Assembly: GCA_030704615.1 (NCBI GenBank)
Contig: CM060734.1
Coordinates: 61,520,042 to 61,584,041, forward strand
Source: Takakia lepidozioides
Lineage: Eukaryota; Streptophyta; Takakiopsida; Takakiales; Takakiaceae
DNA: 64,000 nucleotides
Direction of reading: 5' to 3'
This document shows, in pieces, positions 58,555-64,000 of the stretch; position 1 is the stretch's first letter, and each line of letters opens with the position of its first letter. Under the pieces are notes generated by a model. It was not told the origin of the DNA, made no database searches, and saw nothing but the letters and a program-made list of their open reading frames with translations. The position numbers and the translations under genes are program-made.

Positions 58555-60950
58555 TGACAATATGGCTGAGTGAGATGTGTTGTCTTGGAATGCAATGATT
58601 GCAGGATATGCACAGCAGTGACGTGGGATGGAGGCTTTGGAGACCTATGAGCAAATGATGTGGGAAGGGGTGGTCCAACCACATCACGTTTGCTTGCATT
58701 TGCAATGCGTGTGTGAGCCTGGCAGTCCTGGAAAAGGGCAAAGAGGTCCATGGTGACATTGTCAAAGCTGGAATTGTACCAGATGTCATTCTGACAGTAC
58801 CGTCGTGGACATGTATGCCAAATGTGGGTGCATCAAGGATGCAAAGGGAGTGTTGAATGAGTGCTGAATGAGATGTGGTGTCTTGGAGCGCAATGATCGC
58901 AGGATATGCCCAGCAGGGGCACGGGATGGAGGCTTTGGAGACCTATGAGCACGTGGTGCGGGAAGGGGTGAAGCCCAACCACATTACGTTTGTTTGCGGT
59001 TGCAATGCGTGTGCGAGCCTGGCAGCCCTGGAAAAGGGCAGAGCGGTCCATGGTGACATCGTCAAAGCTGGAACTGTACCAGATGACGTTCTGAACAAGA
59101 CCCTCGTGGACATGTATGCCAAATGTGGGTGCATCGAGGGATGCCAAGGGAGTGTACGCGACAATATGGCCAAACGAAATGTGGTGTCTTGGAGCGTGAT
59201 GATCGCAGGATATGCCCAGTATGGTTGTCATAGGGAGGCCTTGCTACTCTTTGAAGGATTGCAAAGGGAAGGCTTAAAGCCGGACAGTATCACATTTGTT
59301 AAGTGTTCTCTCTGCATGCAGCCATGTTGGCCTACTGCAATGATCGCAGGATATGCACAGAAGGGGTGCGGGGTATAGGCTTTGGAGACCTATGAGTAAA
59401 TGATGTGGGAAGGGGTGAAGTCCAACCACACCACGTTTGCTGCTGTATGCCAGAAATGTTGGTTGGTGCAAGTTAACGCGTCCCCACAATTGTTCCTCAT
59501 TTGCACCTCATGCCTGGCAGTCCTGGAAAAGGGCAAAGAGGTCCATGGTGCCATCGTCAGAGCTGGAATCGTACCAAAGGTCATTCTGAACACTGCTCTG
59601 ATGAAAATGTATGCCAAATGTGGGAGCATGGAGGATGTGAAGGGAATGTTTGACAATATGGGTGAGTGAGATGTGGTGTCTTGGAATGCAATGATTGCAG
59701 GATATGCACAGCAGGGACGTGGGACGGAGGCTTTGGAGACCTATGAGCAAATGATGTGGGAAGGGATGAAGCGCAACCCACATCACGTTTGCTAGCGTTT
59801 GCAATGCGTGTGCGAGCCTGGCAGCCCTGGAAAAGGGCAAAGAGGTCCATGGTCACATCGTCAAAGCTGGGATTGTACCAGATGTCATTCTGACAGTACC
59901 TTCGTGGACATGTATGCCCAATGTGGGTGCATCAAGGATACAAAGGGAGTGTTTAATGAGTGCTCAATGAATGTGGTGTCTTGGAGCGCAATGATCGCAG
60001 GATATGCCCAGCAGGGGCACGGAATGGAGGCTTTGTAGACCTATGAGCACATGGTGCGGGAAGGGGTGAAGGGGTGAATTCCAACATCATCAAAGCTGGA
60101 GTTGTACCAGATGTCATTCTGAACAAGACCCTCGTGGACATGTATGCCAAATGTGGGTGCATCGAGGATGCCAAGGGAGTGTTCGACAATATGGCCGAAC
60201 GAAATGTGGTGTATTGGAGCGCAATGATCGCAGTATATGCCCAGCATGGTTGTCATAGGGAGGCCTTGCCACTCTTGAAGGAATGCAAAAGGAAGGCTTA
60301 AAGCCGGACAGTATCACATTTGTCTCTGCATGCAGCCATGTTGGCCTACTCTATGAAGGAAGACACTGCTTTGATTGCCTGAGTCAAGATCATGGTGTCA
60401 CTCCGACAGTAAGCATTTTGGCTGCATGGTGGACCTTCTTGGATGTGAAGGGCGATTGGCTGAGGCAGAGGACCTCATTAATAAAATGCCAATCAAACCA
60501 GACGGACTTGCTTGGTGCCTGCAGAATCCATGGCAATGTGGAGATGGCTGAATGTGCTGCAACATCTATTCTCAAGTTGGATGAACAGGATTCTGCGACT
60601 TACGTGTTGCTATCAAACATCTATGCCACAGCTGGCAGGTGGGAGGATAGTGCAAATGTGAGAAAATGATGAAGGTCAGAAAGAAAGGAGGCAGGTCGCT
60701 GCTGCATTGTGTTGGGAACAGGGTGCACACTTTTGTTGTAGATGACAACTTGCATCCCAAAATTAAGGAAATCCATGCTGAGCTGAGAAGATTGTCTGAG
60801 AGGATGAAGGGGGCAGGGTATTTTCCTGACACACTTTGTATTGCATGATGTGGGGGAGGAGCAAAAGGAATTTTCTCTTCGCCACCACAGTGAGAAGCTG
60901 GCGTCAAAATCTCCACTACCTGCTCCAGTCAAGTGCAATTATGCGCTGAC
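58555..60950 (+). pseudogene. PPR (PLS/DYW-type) pseudogene, block 2
   Basis: Paralogue of block 1 with the same repeat phrases: [45 protein letters not shown] and NMAKRNVVSWSVMIAGYAQ. The E/E+ region runs at 60380-60665 (GACRIHGNVEMAECAATSIL, SNIYATAGRWEDSANVRK). A DYW-like start follows at 60666-60905 (VHTFVVDDNLHPKIKEIHAE, LHDVGEEQKEFSLRHHSEKL). The match stops at EKLAS, where block 1 continues AIGFGLI, so the deaminase core and terminal tripeptide are missing. Frames break repeatedly (near 58660, 58860, 59140, 59380, 59670, 60040 and 60410). Several repeats look duplicated within the block, suggesting internal unequal exchange. Confidence 0.85.
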
Positions 60951-62002
60951 TTCCCACCATTCCTGGGTTGACCACACTATCATTTCCTGTAGATATGCCA
61001 CAGGAAATCCCCTCAACAGTTTGATGGTCAATATTCTCAGGAATAGTCTATCTTCCTTGGGATTTCCACACTACTACTTGCAAACTGATTAAAAGAATCA
61101 CAATATGGTAGCATTTATCTGTTACCTACTTGGTGGGCAGCTTGTGCCCTTTGCCGCCATTTGTTGAACTAACTAACATATGTTTTGAGCACGATGTGCT
61201 CCCAAGTTCCTTCCAGCACCTTCTCAAGGCAGCTGCACACCCAAGTTTGAGGTGCCACTCCAGCAGTCGTCTTTATTACTAGACACTCACAAACTAAGAT
61301 CGAATACTCCCACACAACATCACAGAAGAGAAATGGAGAGCAACTTGTTCCAACTTCCAACCCAGCTCTTTGTTTATTCAAACACTTCCTGGGCCATGAA
61401 AGACTGTTGAGTAACCACCACTCTCTGTACAGTCCCTGATTTTGGAACTGTTAGGGAAGAGAGACAATAGACAAAAGAAGCGAAAAGGCCGAGGGTTCCC
61501 AAAGCCTTTCTCTAGCCACAGCTCTTTGCTCGGCCTGCATCTCGGAGTCTATCGCAGGCAGAGGCTTTGGCCAAGCGAGCGGGTGCTCTTCTGTGGCCGG
61601 GGATGCTATCGGATTGTAGGAGCAGGTTCAGACAAGTGCAACCTGATTTTGTGACCTTAGCAAGTGGTCCTCAATAAGTCTTCCTCGGCAACAATCTCTG
61701 AAGGAGGAGTTTTCGGTAGCCATGTCAAATGCTGCGTGCTTTTTGCATCGGTGACATGATAGATGCATGGAAAAGGGAAACTGCAGAGAAGCAGGTCACG
61801 ATTGTTTCAGGTCCAGATGCATCGTGCCATCACATGAATCTTCTCGCAGATTACTCATGGGATTACCAATTTTTTCTTCACTTTGATGCCTCAAGCCTTT
61901 CCAGAACTGCTTGGTGACAACATTGTGAAGCGCAAAACAGCCCGGACAAATTTTTGCTAGAGTGGCAACTTCAGTACATATCCCTTACACTCTGACTTGT
62001 CG
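60951..62002. other. Stretch without a supported gene
   Basis: Short frames only, none with a recognised domain. The part from about 61440 to 61720 could be upstream or leader sequence of the homoserine kinase remnant, but this is a guess. Confidence 0.4.
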
Positions 62003-64000
62003 ATGGACTGCTCCGGAGTAACCGCAGGTGGGCGTATGCAAATGCAAGTGCAATCTCTGGGCAAGGGTGTCACCTCACACAAATGCGTGTTACAGCAGAT
62101 TAACGACAAATCTCAATCCTGCGGGCTTCGCTTCCGTAATACAAGAGGGCGCCATTGTTTGCAGCGGACGTTGCAGGTATTATTTCTGCTTCTGCATGCG
62201 TTTTATAATGGGGATGATTGGTTCACCGTCTATTGAGCGTGCTTTGGATCTGGGGGCCACGATGCTTTCTCAGGTTGGAAATGCCGGTGGGGAATGCACC
62301 TCAGTGGATTATTCTACTGGTAGCGAACCCTTCCATCAATGCGTAAAAAGTCGAAGCTTGTAATATCAATGTCTTAGGAGGCCAGGAGATAAATGCCAAC
62401 GTTTTCATTATGTTCTAGTTAGGTGCTTCATCGAATTGCCTTACGCTGAAGTGCTGAGTCGGGAATTGCGGATTCAAAGTGCATCAGGTGTGGGAGGGAT
62501 GCAACAATATGGACTCCACCAATCATCCAGCTAACGCTAGTGGAACCTGCTCCAGTGCTCCAGCAACAGTTGCGAACTTAGGGCCGGGCTTCGATTTTTT
62601 GGGGTGCGCTGTGGACGGTCTAGGAGACTTGGTCACAGCTGAGGTACTCATGCAGTCGTTGGTATCCTCTCACCATTCAACTGTGCAGAGTCCACTAATT
62701 AAAATAAAATATTTCCCAAAATTTTCCCATACTTAAGGAATGGTTGTAGCAGTCAATTGAAGTGTCCAGCCATCTGTATAATTGTGGTCGTCAGATGATG
62801 ACATTCTTGTCACTGCTGGGTCCGCAAATCATAACCACTGGCATTGTTTCCTGGTTAAGATGCCTTTGGGGTTTTTTAGTTTATGGAGTCTTCTGAAGAG
62901 GTGGGTACGAGTCTAATCTGGCAGGACATTGACTTCAAGGATCTCAAAGTTCGCATTTGTATATAATAAGACAGAACTCTCCACGTTGATATGTATCTAT
63001 CAAAGTTGTGTGAGCCTGGATTGGAGCGGCCCACTCAAATCCCTTCTCTGCCCGTGGATGTGAGGTAGCTGTTTCCTTCCATCTTCATAATCGGTGTAAT
63101 CACTCTGAAGTAAAGATGCTAACAACCATTTCTCAGAATTGTCAGGGAAACAAATAGCTGACGATATAAATCTTCAAAATGACCCACATACATTTACAGA
63201 CGGACATTCAATGATGAGTTTGCATGTAATTGACCAGGGTATTGAGAGTTCTATTACTTGTGGAATGGAATCGTACAGGTGAACGAAAATGTGGCACCTG
63301 GCAAGATCCTAATCGAGTCCATTACCGGGGATGGAGGGTGACTCAGCTGTGTCCCAGGAGACAACTGTGCTGGCACTGCAGGCAAAGCCACCTTGGAGTT
63401 GCTGGGTGTGCACTCTGTGGGCATCTCACTCACTCTTCACAAGGGCTTGCCTCTTGGAAGTGGGCTAGGCTCAAGTGCAGCTAGTGCTGCAGCAGCGGCA
63501 GCTGCAGTAAACCCTGCTCCCTCCTGAAGATGTTGCTGTCGTCTTTGACCTTCTGTAGTCTTTTGGAATTAAGGGAATCTGGGATAGGAAGACCCCCACT
63601 AAATCCTCATCAAACTTTGTTTATCCTGTATCTTGTTATCTCTCCCTTCAGGTGAATGGGGTGTTTGGAAGCCCTCTAAAGCAAGGCACAGCTCATTCAA
63701 GCAGGCCTTGAATCAGAGGCTACTATCTGTGGATACCATGCAGACAACGTTGCACCCTCACTTATGGGCGGATTTGTACTAGTACGGAGCTACAGCCCCC
63801 TCCATCTCATCCCCCTGGCATTCCCAGAAGAGAAGACACTTTACTTTGTTCTGGTGATTCCTGAGTTTGAGGCGCCCACAAAGGACATGCGAGCAGTCTT
63901 GCCAAAAGAGGTACGAGATTATTATGAATCACAGGATGAGCAATAATTTGTTTTTAAAATATATATATTATGAAGCCTTGACCATGTATTCTTGAGCTAT
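62003..64000 (+). pseudogene. HSK: Homoserine kinase (GHMP family) pseudogene, cut by window end
   Basis: Homoserine kinase phosphorylates homoserine for threonine and methionine synthesis in the chloroplast. Exons by splice sites: possible transit-peptide exon 62003-62176 (Ser/Arg/Lys-rich), then 62488-62643 (APATVANLGPGFDFLG then CAVDGLGDLVTAE), 63279-63506 (NCAG, SVGISLTLHKGLPLGSGLGS then SAAS, the ATP-binding loop), and 63652-63910 (LESEATICGYHADNVAPSLM then GGFVLVRSYSP, FEAPTKDMRAVLPKE). Phases fit, except for two faults. TGA at 63339-63341 stands where the family usually has an Arg (CGA to TGA). Exon four has one extra base between TA and LIQAG, near 63700. The rest is well conserved, so loss is recent or the sequence has errors. 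The C-terminal third lies outside the window. Confidence 0.85.

Overview
This is nuclear DNA from a land plant. Genes are split by GT-AG introns, and the window carries an AP-5 adaptor beta subunit of plant type, a CYP85-clan cytochrome P450, PLS/DYW-type pentatricopeptide repeat (PPR) sequence and a homoserine kinase of chloroplast type. About two thirds of the window is transposon, satellite or decayed gene. The PPR style, the retrotransposon types and the repeat load suit a seed-free plant (lycophyte, fern or bryophyte), but this placement is weak and no marker in the window settles it. Layout: 1-0.5 kb, 5' part of a broken zinc-finger gene (minus). 0.8-4.2 kb, degenerate repeats. 4.26-10.11 kb, an intact five-exon AP5B1 gene (plus), with an inverted copy of its first exon at 10.7-10.9 kb. 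11.06-11.7 kb, a TA-flanked foldback element and a strong hairpin. 13.76-18.11 kb, an intact nine-exon P450 gene (minus) with a hAT-type MITE in one intron. 18.5-24.5 kb, simple repeats, a 254-bp tandem duplication, two nested hAT MITEs with perfect 8-bp target duplications, a solo-LTR-like sequence and minisatellites. 24.6-29.7 kb, a decayed multi-exon gene joining a ParB-like domain to a beta-class N6/N4 DNA methyltransferase. 29.7-46.8 kb, Ty3/gypsy-type retrotransposon copies in opposite orientations. The minus-strand copy (36.8-46.8 kb) carries a cytosine-5 DNA methyltransferase domain between protease and reverse transcriptase, and a PHD-type finger after integrase. 46.9-47.7 kb, a SWIM zinc-finger gene remnant. 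47.76-48.62 kb, a nine-unit satellite. 48.6-61 kb, two related PPR pseudogene blocks and segmental duplications. 62-64 kb, a homoserine kinase pseudogene cut by the window edge. Only AP5B1 and the P450 look like working genes. They act in unrelated processes: endosomal sorting, and oxidation of a terpenoid or hormone-like substrate. The most unusual content is the pair of DNA methyltransferase relics of different chemistry (C5 and N6/N4) within 20 kb, one inside a gypsy element and one in an intron-containing gene next to it. Both are broken here, so they point to families whose intact members should be sought elsewhere in the genome. Exon limits were placed by eye from splice sites, reading phase and remembered family patterns.
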